31,791 bases of DNA from contig NZ_JWHR01000044.1 in NCBI RefSeq assembly GCF_000808015.1, forward strand, positions 1 to 31,791, given 5' to 3'. The stretch comes from Terrisporobacter othiniensis. GTDB lineage: Bacteria > Bacillota > Clostridia > Peptostreptococcales > Peptostreptococcaceae. Position numbers and translations under genes: made by a program. This document shows positions 1 to 7,222 of the stretch, piece by piece. How positions within the stretch are numbered: the stretch's first letter is position 1; each line of letters begins with the position of its first letter. Under the pieces are notes generated by a model. The model worked only from the letters and a program-made list of their open reading frames with translations. It was not told the origin of the DNA and searched no databases.

Positions 1-61
1 ATTATTATCATTATTACGTTTTTTAAAACTAAAGATTTTTATGTTAAATTATTAATAATAT

Positions 62-90
62 TTGTATATAAAAATAAAACTAATTATAAT
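62..90 (+). promoter_or_regulatory. Sigma-A-type promoter for the EIIC-like gene
   Basis: A TTGTAT -35 box (62-67) and a perfect TATAAT -10 box (85-90) are separated by 17 bp, ahead of the start codon at 128. The fit to the vegetative consensus is good. The upstream 60 bases are plain AT-rich DNA in which I see nothing else. Confidence 0.55.
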
Positions 91-127
91 ATTTGTAAAG
101 GTGATTTTTGTTGAAGGGAGATTTATA

Positions 128-1177
128 ATGGGGAAAGTTAAAAGTAGACGAAGTAAAAAACAATTCGCTAAAGATAAAAATATTGAAATATCCGTTCAAA
201 GATATTTAGTTGATGCCTTAAGTTATATGGCTCTTGGTCTTTTTGCTTCTTTATTAATAGGTACAATTTTTAATACTTTAGGAGATAAATTGGGAATCAG
301 TCTATTTACAGATGTGATTAATCCACTTGCTAAACAAGTTACAGGTCCTGCTATTGCTGTTGCCATTGCTTATGGGCTTCAAGCACCTCCTTTAGTTATG
401 TTTTCTTGTGCTTTAGTTGGTGCTTGTGGAAATGAACTTGGAGGACCTGTTGGTGCTTTTGTAGCAACTATTTTTGCAGTAGAAATTGGTAAAATCGTTT
501 CAAAAGAAACAAAAATTGATATACTAGTTACTCCTGCTGTAACTATTTTAGTTGGAGTATTAGTTGCTCAGTTTACCGGTCCTGCTGTATCTGCGTTTAT
601 GACAACATTTGGAAGCTTGATTATGAAAGCAACAGAAATGCAACCTATATTTATGGGAGCATTAGTTGCTGTATTAGTAGGAATAGCTTTAACTCTACCA
701 ATTAGTAGTGCAGCTATTTGCATAATGTTAGACCTTAGTGGACTAGCTGGTGGTGCCGCAACAGTAGGATGTTGTTGCCAAATGGTTGGTTTTGCAGTAA
801 TGAGCTATAAAGAAAATGGAATGGGTGGATTATTTGCCCAAGGGATTGGAACTTCTATGCTACAAATGCCAAACATAATAAAGAACTGGAAAATTTGGAT
901 ACCTCCAACATTAGCTTCTGCTATTATTGGTCCATTATCTACTACTATATTTAAAATGGAGAATATTCCAATAGGTTCTGGTATGGGTACTTGTGGTTTT
1001 GTAGGTCAATTTGGTACTGTTACTGCCATGGAAGCTGCTGGAAAGGGTGGTTCTATGATGTGGCTAGGGATTTTACTTCTTAATTTTATTTTACCAGCTA
1101 TTACAACTATTATCATAGCTAAGTTTATGAGAAGTAAGAATTTAATAAAGCCTGGTGACTTAAAGCTTGATATATAA
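128..1177 (+). CDS. Stand-alone PTS EIIC-type permease (PTS_EIIC_2 family)
   Basis: A 349-residue polytopic membrane protein. After a short basic N-terminus (MGKVKSRRSKK) it has many Gly/Ala/Val-rich hydrophobic segments and stretches I recognise from the PTS_EIIC_2 family, such as LPISSAAICIML, MVGFAVMSYKENG and MLQMPNIIKNWKIWIPP. The frame is open upstream to 62, but the ATG at 128 follows a GAAGGGAG ribosome site, so 128 is preferred. By family it would be the membrane permease subunit of a sugar phosphotransferase system. No EIIA or EIIB partner lies beside it, so the substrate is unknown and phosphotransfer-independent transport cannot be excluded. It is monocistronic, with its own promoter and a shared terminator at 1246-1285. 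Confidence 0.85.
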   Translation: MGKVKSRRSKKQFAKDKNIEISVQRYLVDALSYMALGLFASLLIGTIFNTLGDKLGISLFTDVINPLAKQVTGPAIAVAIAYGLQAPPLVMFSCALVGACGNELGGPVGAFVATIFAVEIGKIVSKETKIDILVTPAVTILVGVLVAQFTGPAVSAFMTTFGSLIMKATEMQPIFMGALVAVLVGIALTLPISSAAICIMLDLSGLAGGAATVGCCCQMVGFAVMSYKENGMGGLFAQGIGTSMLQMPNIIKNWKIWIPPTLASAIIGPLSTTIFKMENIPIGSGMGTCGFVGQFGTVTAMEAAGKGGSMMWLGILLLNFILPAITTIIIAKFMRSKNLIKPGDLKLDI

Positions 1178-1245
1178 AATTCACTTCGCCTAAGCGACTA
1201 TGTCGGCGAAACACTTTATGGCGCAACGACTTTGTCTGTTGCTTA
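1178..1245. repeat. GC-richer intergenic foldback repeat, copy A
   Basis: Begins AAAATTCACTTCGCC right after the permease stop. It folds as TTCGC (1185-1189) with GCGAA (1206-1210), enclosing CGAC (1195-1198) with GTCG (1202-1205). ACACTTTA follows, then a second small hairpin GCAAC (1223-1227) with GTTGC (1238-1242). The same architecture recurs in copy C at 15058-15157. It is clearly richer in C/G than the flanks and has no coding potential. Confidence 0.6.
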
Positions 1246-1285
1246 TAAAAAAATAAGGCTGTGTAATCACAGCCTTATTTTTTTA
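1246..1285. terminator. Bidirectional rho-independent terminator
   Basis: A 12-bp perfect stem (1252-1263 with 1268-1279) and a 4-base TAAT loop, with A-tract on the left and T-tract on the right, so it works for both converging genes. The minus-strand TPR gene stop codon (1275-1277) lies inside the stem. Confidence 0.9.
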
Positions 1286-2333
1286 ATACATTTTTTAATA
1301 ACCAATCTATAGAACCTTTAGTGTTTTTCCATAAACTTATTGACTCTTCACAGTAGAAGTTTGCTTCGTTAAATAATACAGGGTTTATATATACACCTGA
1401 CATTTGCATAAAAGCTGTCCATTTTATTAATTTTAATGCTATATATTTATTACGGTTAACTGCATCTTTTAATGCATCTTTTGCCATAAACATATTTTTA
1501 TTTTTATAGTAGTATAAAACTTTACTATATGACCATGTTGCACTTTTATCATCTTTGTATCTTGCAAACAAGTCATTTACTTCTTTTCTATCATTTTTTT
1601 CGATAAGTATATTTATTAATTTATATCTTATTCCTTGATGATCTAGTGGGTTTAAATTTAATAATAATTCGTATACTCTCTTAGCCGAATCATAATCTTT
1701 ATTATCATTAAATAAATTTCCTAAATCTTGTAAAGCTATCATATATGGTTTTGTTATTTCATCTTCCCAATATACAACTTCACCGTTATTTGCTATCATT
1801 TCTACTGCTACTTTTATAGCATTTTCAAAGTTTTCAACTTTAACTTTAAAATCATTAGATTCATGAGCTAACTTCATGAAGTTTTGATATATTTGTTGCT
1901 TTTCGTCTTTTACTGGTGCTTCAGTAGTTACTACAACTTCTTCTTTAGCTACTACTTCTTTTTCTTCTACAGTTTCAGTCGTCTCATTAGTAGAATATAC
2001 TATTACTGATTGATCATTTTCTTCTAAGTTTAAGATTTCTTTAACAGCTTCAGCTTTATTTTTTATCGTTCCTGCTGATACTCCTATTTTTTGAGAGAAA
2101 TCTTTCTTTGTCATGTACATTGGATGTTTTTTGTTAAATACTCCGTTCATATCTAATACTATGTTTAATATAGAAGCAGCCCATATATCAGTTCTTGAAG
2201 TACCTAATATTTCTGCATTTGCATCTTCTAATCTGTCTAGGATTTCCACACTCTTTTGAGTAAAATTTCTGTTTAAATTTTCATTTGAGAAATCCATTAT
2301 TATATCTTTTATTTGTGATTTTGTATTGCTCAT
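1275..2333 (-). CDS. TPR protein with DUF6398/HTH-like N-terminus
   Basis: A 352-residue soluble protein without a signal peptide. Residues 1-100 resemble the DUF6398 type: an amphipathic start, a TDIWAASILN segment, then KKDFSQKIGVSAGTIKNKA, which reads like a helix-turn-helix. A low-complexity Glu/Val/Thr linker spans about 110-145. Residues 150-330 look like tetratricopeptide or ST7-like helical repeats, including YELLLNLNPLDHQGIRYKL. By resemblance it is a protein-interaction scaffold, possibly DNA-binding; the function is not known. The start follows GGAGG. It converges with the permease gene and shares its terminator. A TATAAT-like box (2374-2379) may be its -10. Confidence 0.6.
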   Translation of the reverse strand: MSNTKSQIKDIIMDFSNENLNRNFTQKSVEILDRLEDANAEILGTSRTDIWAASILNIVLDMNGVFNKKHPMYMTKKDFSQKIGVSAGTIKNKAEAVKEILNLEENDQSVIVYSTNETTETVEEKEVVAKEEVVVTTEAPVKDEKQQIYQNFMKLAHESNDFKVKVENFENAIKVAVEMIANNGEVVYWEDEITKPYMIALQDLGNLFNDNKDYDSAKRVYELLLNLNPLDHQGIRYKLINILIEKNDRKEVNDLFARYKDDKSATWSYSKVLYYYKNKNMFMAKDALKDAVNRNKYIALKLIKWTAFMQMSGVYINPVLFNEANFYCEESISLWKNTKGSIDWLLKNVLKK

Positions 2334-2474
2334 TTAAATCCTCCATATTACATTAAAAATAACACTATTTACTATTATAACATTTTTTTTTAAAATGTAT
2401 ATTTAAACTTTAAAAATCTTTAATATATGATAATAAAATTTTATCACATATAAGAGGAAATTTGCGTTTAGAAT

Positions 2475-2507
2475 AAAAAAACTCTAGGAATATCCTAGAG
2501 TTTTTTA
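2475..2507. terminator. Rho-independent terminator after the cupin gene
   Basis: AAAAAACTCTAGGA (2476-2489) pairs perfectly with TCCTAGAGTTTTTT (2493-2506) around a 3-base loop. The A- and T-tracts allow function in either direction, but only the minus-strand cupin gene, whose stop begins at 2508, reads into it. Confidence 0.9.
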
Positions 2508-2852
2508 TTACTCATTTATTACAACTGCTATAAATTCTAAATCTTCAATACCTATATTTTCTATACAGTGTTTATTTCCATCAGCAGTATATATTGCATC
2601 ACCTTCGTTTACTTCTACAAACTCATCATTGTCTAAAACTTTACCTTTACCTTTTAGTATGTAGTAAATTTCAAAATCGTCCACATGATCATGCATGCCT
2701 ATAGAACATCCTACTGGTATAATTATTTTTGAAAATAGTTTTGCCTTTCCCCTTAAATCATCACCTTCAACAATAAATTCCCTTTTAACTAAACCTTTAC
2801 CATCTTTTAAATTAGATTCATCTTTTCTTATTTGTGATTTTCTTATTATCAT
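2508..2852 (-). CDS. Small cupin-domain protein
   Basis: A 114-residue single-domain cupin. The two cupin motifs are visible: an early GCSIGMHDHVDDFEIYYILKG stretch holding the metal-type His residues and Glu, and a later GDAIYTADGNKHCIEN with the final His. Such proteins are usually metal-dependent sugar, oxalate or dioxygenase-like enzymes, or sensors; the substrate is not deducible. The frame is open further upstream, but the ATG at 2852 sits just after a strong AAAGGGAGGGG site, so the shorter form is preferred. It has its own promoter and terminator, so it looks monocistronic. Confidence 0.8.
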   Translation of the reverse strand: MIIRKSQIRKDESNLKDGKGLVKREFIVEGDDLRGKAKLFSKIIIPVGCSIGMHDHVDDFEIYYILKGKGKVLDNDEFVEVNEGDAIYTADGNKHCIENIGIEDLEFIAVVINE

Positions 2853-2881
2853 ATAAACCCCTCCCTTTATAATACACAATA

Positions 2882-2910
2882 ATAATATCAAAGTTATTAG
2901 ATCTTATCAA
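2882..2910 (-). promoter_or_regulatory. Sigma-A-type promoter for the cupin gene
   Basis: On the minus strand, TTGATA (2905-2910) and TATTAT (2882-2887) are separated by 17 bp, about 30 bases upstream of the chosen start codon. Good but not perfect match to consensus. Confidence 0.5.
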
Positions 2911-2931
2911 TAAATGATCCTTCATAAAAAT

Positions 2932-4044
2932 TTACATATTTACTTTTACATCATATTTTTCTAAAGCATCTTCTAATAATGTACTTTGTTTATTATTACT
3001 TAAAGTTTTTATAAGAGATTCTTTCTCATCATCAAAATCACCGTATCGTTCACCAGTCTTTTTAATAATATGATATCCATAATTAGTTTCCACAACTTTA
3101 GGATAAATTTGATCTACCTTTAAAGAAAATGCTGCATCTTCAAAGCTTTCATCCATTTGTCCTTTAGTGAAATATCCTAAATCACCACCACTACTAGCAG
3201 TATAAGTATCATCCGTATTTTCTAGAGCTAAATCATCAAAACTGTCTCCATTTAAAGCTCTCTTAAGTAGTCTTTCTGCCAACGCTTTATTTTCTTTCTT
3301 TTTATCATCACTTACTTCATTGCCCTCTTCATCATAATTACTTATTAAAATATGAGATGCTCTTATCTCAAAGAATTCTTCTTTATTGTTATTGTAATAA
3401 TTTTTTGCTTCTTTTTCACTTACTTCAGAATTATCTTGTAAATACTTAGTAGCTACCATTTCTTTCTTTAAACTTTCTTTGATATAATCCTTAGTTAAAT
3501 CAAATCTTTTTAAAAACTCATCTTCTGTTAAATTAAATGATGATTCTATTGATGACATAGTTTTAGAGTAATTACTATCTACTTCATCATTAGTTACTGT
3601 AATCTTTGCCTCTTTTCCTGCTTTATATAAGGCTTCCAAATTTGTCATATAATTTATTGTATTAACTTCTTGTGATTCAATTTCTTCATTTGATAACTTC
3701 TTTAAACCTTGGTAGTAGAAGTATGGCTCCATTCTCTTTGAAAAATCTTCACCTGTTATTTTAACATCTCCAACACTGGCTAATACTTGTGACTTTGTAT
3801 AAGATTTATGAGTAGCTGGCAAGTTTCTTCCCACATCTGTTCCTACATAAAAACCTGCACCTATTCCTATAATTGCTACAAATAACATAGATAAAATTGT
3901 CTTACCTCTTTTACCATCTATGTATTTTTTTAATTTACCTTCTTTTGTTTCACTATTATCTTTATGTGAATGATTTACAGTCTCTTCTTTAGTTTTAACA
4001 CCATCAATGTTTTCATTTTCTTTGTTTAGTTTGTCTTGAGACAT
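2932..4044 (-). CDS. prsA: PrsA/SurA-type foldase (PpiC peptidyl-prolyl isomerase), TM-anchored
   Basis: A 370-residue extracytoplasmic folding factor. Residues 1-48 are a charged cytosolic tail, 49-68 one hydrophobic helix, 80-220 a SurA-N-like chaperone region, and 226-330 a parvulin rotamase domain with IRASHILI, GGDLGYF and NYGYHIIKK. The family helps exported proteins fold at the membrane-wall interface. Classical PrsA is a lipoprotein; no cysteine lies near the hydrophobic segment here, so it is predicted to be an uncleaved type II membrane protein. The start follows an AGGAGG site. It is transcribed from its own promoter; no clear terminator separates it from the cupin gene. Confidence 0.85.
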   Translation of the reverse strand: MSQDKLNKENENIDGVKTKEETVNHSHKDNSETKEGKLKKYIDGKRGKTILSMLFVAIIGIGAGFYVGTDVGRNLPATHKSYTKSQVLASVGDVKITGEDFSKRMEPYFYYQGLKKLSNEEIESQEVNTINYMTNLEALYKAGKEAKITVTNDEVDSNYSKTMSSIESSFNLTEDEFLKRFDLTKDYIKESLKKEMVATKYLQDNSEVSEKEAKNYYNNNKEEFFEIRASHILISNYDEEGNEVSDDKKKENKALAERLLKRALNGDSFDDLALENTDDTYTASSGGDLGYFTKGQMDESFEDAAFSLKVDQIYPKVVETNYGYHIIKKTGERYGDFDDEKESLIKTLSNNKQSTLLEDALEKYDVKVNM

Positions 4045-4077
4045 TTGGATCCTCCTAAATTTATTTCTTATCTATAT

Positions 4078-4106
4078 ATTACAACATATAATTTTTTTTG
4101 TGTGAA
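4078..4106 (-). promoter_or_regulatory. Probable promoter for the foldase gene
   Basis: TTCACA (4101-4106) and TGTAAT (4078-4083) on the minus strand are 17 bp apart. Both boxes are off consensus by one or two bases, so this is moderate evidence. Confidence 0.4.
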
Positions 4107-4152
4107 TAGAAATAGAAAGTAATATGAAATTTTCATGAATTTTTAAATTTAT

Positions 4153-4710
4153 TTATAACTTTCGTAATAAAAAAGGAGTAATTACTATTGTTCCAATTAA
4201 ACCATCTATCATATCTATCATTGTGTCTTTTAGACCGCCTGCTTGACAATTTATTTTAAATAATACGTCTAAAGAAAATTCTAAAATTTCCCATAAATTT
4301 GATATTCCTAAACTAAACATAAAAATAAAAATAAAGAAGAAAGCCTTTTTTATTTTTTTTCTGTCTTCTTGTTTTGTACATACATTAATAACTGTATATG
4401 CAACCACACTTCCAATAGCACCCGACCATATATGTAATGCATCATCATAATAATTTATTTTGTATAGTCCATAAGAAGTTCCAAGGACAAGAGAAAATAA
4501 TATAAATAAATCAAGCATAATTATTAACATATCATTAAATAAATAGTCAAACTTTTTATTCCCAATTCTAAGAATGTAAGTTGCTATGATACATCCTGTA
4601 CAAATAGCTGCATAGTTATATTTTTTAATGTATATTAAGTAAACTACAGATATACCATAAAATACATAAAGTAGTATATTTAATATCTTTAGTAAATTTA
4701 TTTTTTTCAT
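4153..4710 (-). CDS. DUF2238/YjdF-like integral membrane protein
   Basis: A 185-residue protein that is nearly all membrane: five or six hydrophobic segments with a basic loop around residues 113-122. It has the spaced polar motifs I associate with the YjdF/DUF2238 family: YDDALHIWSG, NLWEILEFSLD and DTMIDMIDGLIG, in which His, Glu and Asp residues sit within or beside helices. No reaction is established for the family. It starts 17 bases after the FAD/Rieske gene, so the two are probably co-transcribed. No terminator is seen downstream. Confidence 0.6.
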   Translation of the reverse strand: MKKINLLKILNILLYVFYGISVVYLIYIKKYNYAAICTGCIIATYILRIGNKKFDYLFNDMLIIMLDLFILFSLVLGTSYGLYKINYYDDALHIWSGAIGSVVAYTVINVCTKQEDRKKIKKAFFFIFIFMFSLGISNLWEILEFSLDVLFKINCQAGGLKDTMIDMIDGLIGTIVITPFLLRKL

Positions 4711-4727
4711 ATTGTTAGTCCTTATAA

Positions 4728-6257
4728 TTATAATATTTTAGGATCAATTTTATTTTTACCTTCACCATAAGTTTTTAGAGGTCTTAAAGCTGGTCCATTT
4801 AAAATATCTCCTTTATAAGAAAATCTACTTCCATGACAAGGACAGTCCCATGTTTTTTCACCACTATTAAAGGTAAGTTCACAACCTAAGTGAGTACAAG
4901 TAATATCTACTATATATAAATGATCGTCTTTATCTCTATAAGCTCCATATCTTTTACCATGTATACTTATAGTTTTTCCTTCTTCTTTCTTAGGTAATTC
5001 ACTGCTTCCTGATATAAATTTACCTTTTATATAGTCAATTGCAACTTCCATATTATTTTCTAAAAACTTCATGTTTAAATAACTTTTTAAGCGACTTGGA
5101 TTATATAATGCTTCATATTTAGAGGAGTTTTTAGTTATTAAATCTTTAATTAAAATAGCTCCTGCACTACTATTACTAAGTCCCCACTTGCTAGTACCTG
5201 TTATTATATATACATTATTTTTTTCATTATTAATTCTTCCCATAAAAGGTATATTATCAAAAGATACATAGTCTTGTGTAGACCAACTCCCTATAATTTC
5301 TTCCACATCAAAAGTTTCTTTTGCAAATCCTTCTATTGCTTTAAAATTATCACATTCTTTGATACATTTTCCTGTTTTGTGATCTTGTCCTCCAGCTATT
5401 AAAAGATCACTTCCTTTGTCATCTTTACAAGACCTAAATGTTCTTGTTGGATTTTCTACGTTAATATAATTACCTTCTAATATTTTATTTTTTAATTTTC
5501 CGCATAGCAAATAAGATCTTGAAGCTTCCTCTTTTGCAAAGAAAAATCTTAATCCATCATACCAAGCATTACATGATGTTAGTATTAAATTCTTCGCTTT
5601 AATAATATTATTATTGGCGCATTTAACTACACATTCTTCATCTATATTTACATCAACTACTGGAGTATTTTCATAAATTTTCACACCTAATTTTTTATTT
5701 ATTTTTGCTAAAGCATCAACATATTTCTTAGGATTAAATTGACCTTGATTTTCAAAACATAAAGCGCTCTTAATATTTAGAGGAACATCTTTTATATTAT
5801 TCATATACTCACAAGGTATCCTTAATTTATTACAAATTTCATATTCTTTTTTTATATCTTTAATATATTTTTCTTCTTCAGTATAAACAAAACTTGGAAC
5901 CACTTTAAAATTACAATCTATATTATTTTCTTCTATTATATCTTTAATAAGTTTTAGTCCTTCCTCGTTGGCATCATAATAAAGTCTGGCTTTTTCACTA
6001 GAGTACTCTTTTTCTATGATAGAATATATAAGTCCATGTTGACTAGTTACTTTTCCTGTATTTCGTCCTGATGCTCCAAATCCAATTTCATCAGCTTCCA
6101 CAATAGTTACTTTTTTATTTTCTTTTGCTAATAAATAAGCTGTAGTAAGCCCAGCTATACCACCACCTACTATTAAACAATCTGTATTTATATCATTATT
6201 TAAACTTTCATAGTTTTCCTTATTTTTTGAGGATAAAATCCAATATGAATTCTTCAT
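4728..6257 (-). CDS. yhfW: FAD-dependent oxidoreductase with C-terminal Rieske domain (YhfW-like)
   Basis: A 509-residue two-domain protein, the same size as Bacillus subtilis YhfW as I recall it. The N-terminal DAO-type flavin domain begins with a Rossmann GGGIAG at 31-36 and has GFGASGRNTGKVTSQHG around 60-75. The C-terminal Rieske domain has C454-T-H456 and C472-P-C474-H475. C472/H475 with C454/H456 would bind the 2Fe-2S cluster, and the second cysteines of CTHLGC and CPCHGS match the disulfide pair of bc1-type Rieske proteins. Cytosolic by absence of signal. Substrate and electron acceptor are unknown. Start supported by GAAAGGAA. A perfect-armed palindrome sits immediately upstream. Confidence 0.85.
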   Translation of the reverse strand: MKNSYWILSSKNKENYESLNNDINTDCLIVGGGIAGLTTAYLLAKENKKVTIVEADEIGFGASGRNTGKVTSQHGLIYSIIEKEYSSEKARLYYDANEEGLKLIKDIIEENNIDCNFKVVPSFVYTEEEKYIKDIKKEYEICNKLRIPCEYMNNIKDVPLNIKSALCFENQGQFNPKKYVDALAKINKKLGVKIYENTPVVDVNIDEECVVKCANNNIIKAKNLILTSCNAWYDGLRFFFAKEEASRSYLLCGKLKNKILEGNYINVENPTRTFRSCKDDKGSDLLIAGGQDHKTGKCIKECDNFKAIEGFAKETFDVEEIIGSWSTQDYVSFDNIPFMGRINNEKNNVYIITGTSKWGLSNSSAGAILIKDLITKNSSKYEALYNPSRLKSYLNMKFLENNMEVAIDYIKGKFISGSSELPKKEEGKTISIHGKRYGAYRDKDDHLYIVDITCTHLGCELTFNSGEKTWDCPCHGSRFSYKGDILNGPALRPLKTYGEGKNKIDPKIL

Positions 6258-6274
6258 TTTTTATTCCTTTCTTA

Positions 6275-6296
6275 GTTAATAATACTTATTATTAAC
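6275..6296 (-). promoter_or_regulatory. 22-bp palindrome upstream of the FAD/Rieske gene
   Basis: Ten-base arms GTTAATAATA and TATTATTAAC are perfect inverted repeats around a 2-base centre, ending about 8 bases before the Shine-Dalgarno. It could be a repressor operator or an mRNA 5' hairpin. No regulator gene adjoins it except nagR on the other strand, whose own operators look different. Confidence 0.5.
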
Positions 6297-6307
6297 AATA
6301 GCATTCT

Positions 6308-6327
6308 AAAAAATTCGCCTTACTTAA
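6308..6327. repeat. Short remnant resembling the intergenic repeat start
   Basis: AAAAAATTCGCCTTACTTAA matches the first dozen bases of copies B and C (AAAAAATTCGCTTCGC) and then diverges into AT-rich DNA. It may be a truncated copy or chance. Confidence 0.3.
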
Positions 6328-6385
6328 AGCTATATTTGCATACTACACATAAAACTTTTTTTTCATATACATAAGTTTTATAACC

Positions 6386-6414
6386 TTGATTTTTATACTT
6401 ATTTAATATATAAT
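6386..6414 (+). promoter_or_regulatory. Sigma-A promoter of the nagRAB operon
   Basis: TTGATT (6386-6391), a 17-bp spacer and a perfect TATAAT (6409-6414). The predicted transcript start near 6421 lies just before the two operator palindromes. Confidence 0.7.
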
Positions 6415-6426
6415 TTAATTATAAAA

Positions 6427-6453
6427 TTGGTATATACCAATAGGTATATACCA
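6427..6453 (+). promoter_or_regulatory. Tandem GntR (NagR/DasR-type) operators
   Basis: TTGGTATATACCAA (6427-6440) is a perfect 14-base palindrome. GGTATATACC (6443-6452) repeats its 10-base core with 16 bp between centres. Both resemble the known HutC/NagR-type operator core (TGGTCTAGACCA for DasR). They lie between the predicted transcript start and nagR, which suggests autorepression by roadblock or occlusion. Confidence 0.7.
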
Positions 6454-6468
6454 TAGAGGAGAAATACA

Positions 6469-7206
6469 ATGAAATTGATAGATAAAAATTCACAGATACC
6501 TCTTTACCTTCAACTTATAGAAATAATAAAAGATATGATTAATAATAATGAATTACAAGAAGGACATTATTTAATGTCTGAAAGAGATATTTGTAAGATT
6601 CAAAATGTAAGTAGAATGACTGTCAATAAAGCTATCATTAACTTAGTTAATGAAGGAGTCTTAGAAAGACGACAAGGTAAAGGTACTTTCGTTTCATACA
6701 AAAAACAAAATTTAACTTATGAAAAAATGCAAGGTTTTACAGAAATAGCTGAGGGGAAAAAGCTTAAAGTAAAAAATAAAATATTAAAATTTAAATTAGA
6801 TAAACCTAGTGATGTGATTAAGGAATACTTGCAATTAAAAGATGACTCTTCTCTTATTTTCCAAATAGAGAGAGTAAGATTTATTGATGAAGATCCTACC
6901 ATACTAGAAAAAATATATATTCCAGAATATATGTGCCCAGATTTAAATAAAGAGCTTATAGATAAAATTTCCCTATATAAATTATATAGAGAAAAATATA
7001 TGCATAAGACTCAAAGAGCTAAGCAAGTAATTAATCCTATTATGTTAGATAAATCTCAATCAAAACTTTTAAATGTTGATTTAAATTCTCTAGCATTAAA
7101 AATTGATAGGGTTGTATTTACTGATGAGGAAGAAGTTTTAGAGTATACAAGTTCTTTATTTATCACAGATAAACATCAATACGAAATTATACTTAACGAA
7201 GACTGA
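6469..7206 (+). CDS. nagR: GntR-family (HutC subfamily) repressor of GlcNAc catabolism
   Basis: A 245-residue regulator: a winged helix-turn-helix at 1-75 (IPLYLQLIEIIKDMI, then MSERDICKIQNVSRMTVNKAI and RRQGKGTFV) and a UTRA effector domain at about 85-240. In this subfamily the effector is a phosphorylated amino sugar such as GlcN-6-P or GlcNAc-6-P. It is the first gene of an operon with nagA and nagB, 16 bases before nagA, with two palindromic operators in its leader; it therefore very likely controls its own operon. Start supported by AGAGGAG. Confidence 0.88.
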   Translation: MKLIDKNSQIPLYLQLIEIIKDMINNNELQEGHYLMSERDICKIQNVSRMTVNKAIINLVNEGVLERRQGKGTFVSYKKQNLTYEKMQGFTEIAEGKKLKVKNKILKFKLDKPSDVIKEYLQLKDDSSLIFQIERVRFIDEDPTILEKIYIPEYMCPDLNKELIDKISLYKLYREKYMHKTQRAKQVINPIMLDKSQSKLLNVDLNSLALKIDRVVFTDEEEVLEYTSSLFITDKHQYEIILNED

Positions 7207-7222
7207 TAATTTAGGGGGAATT

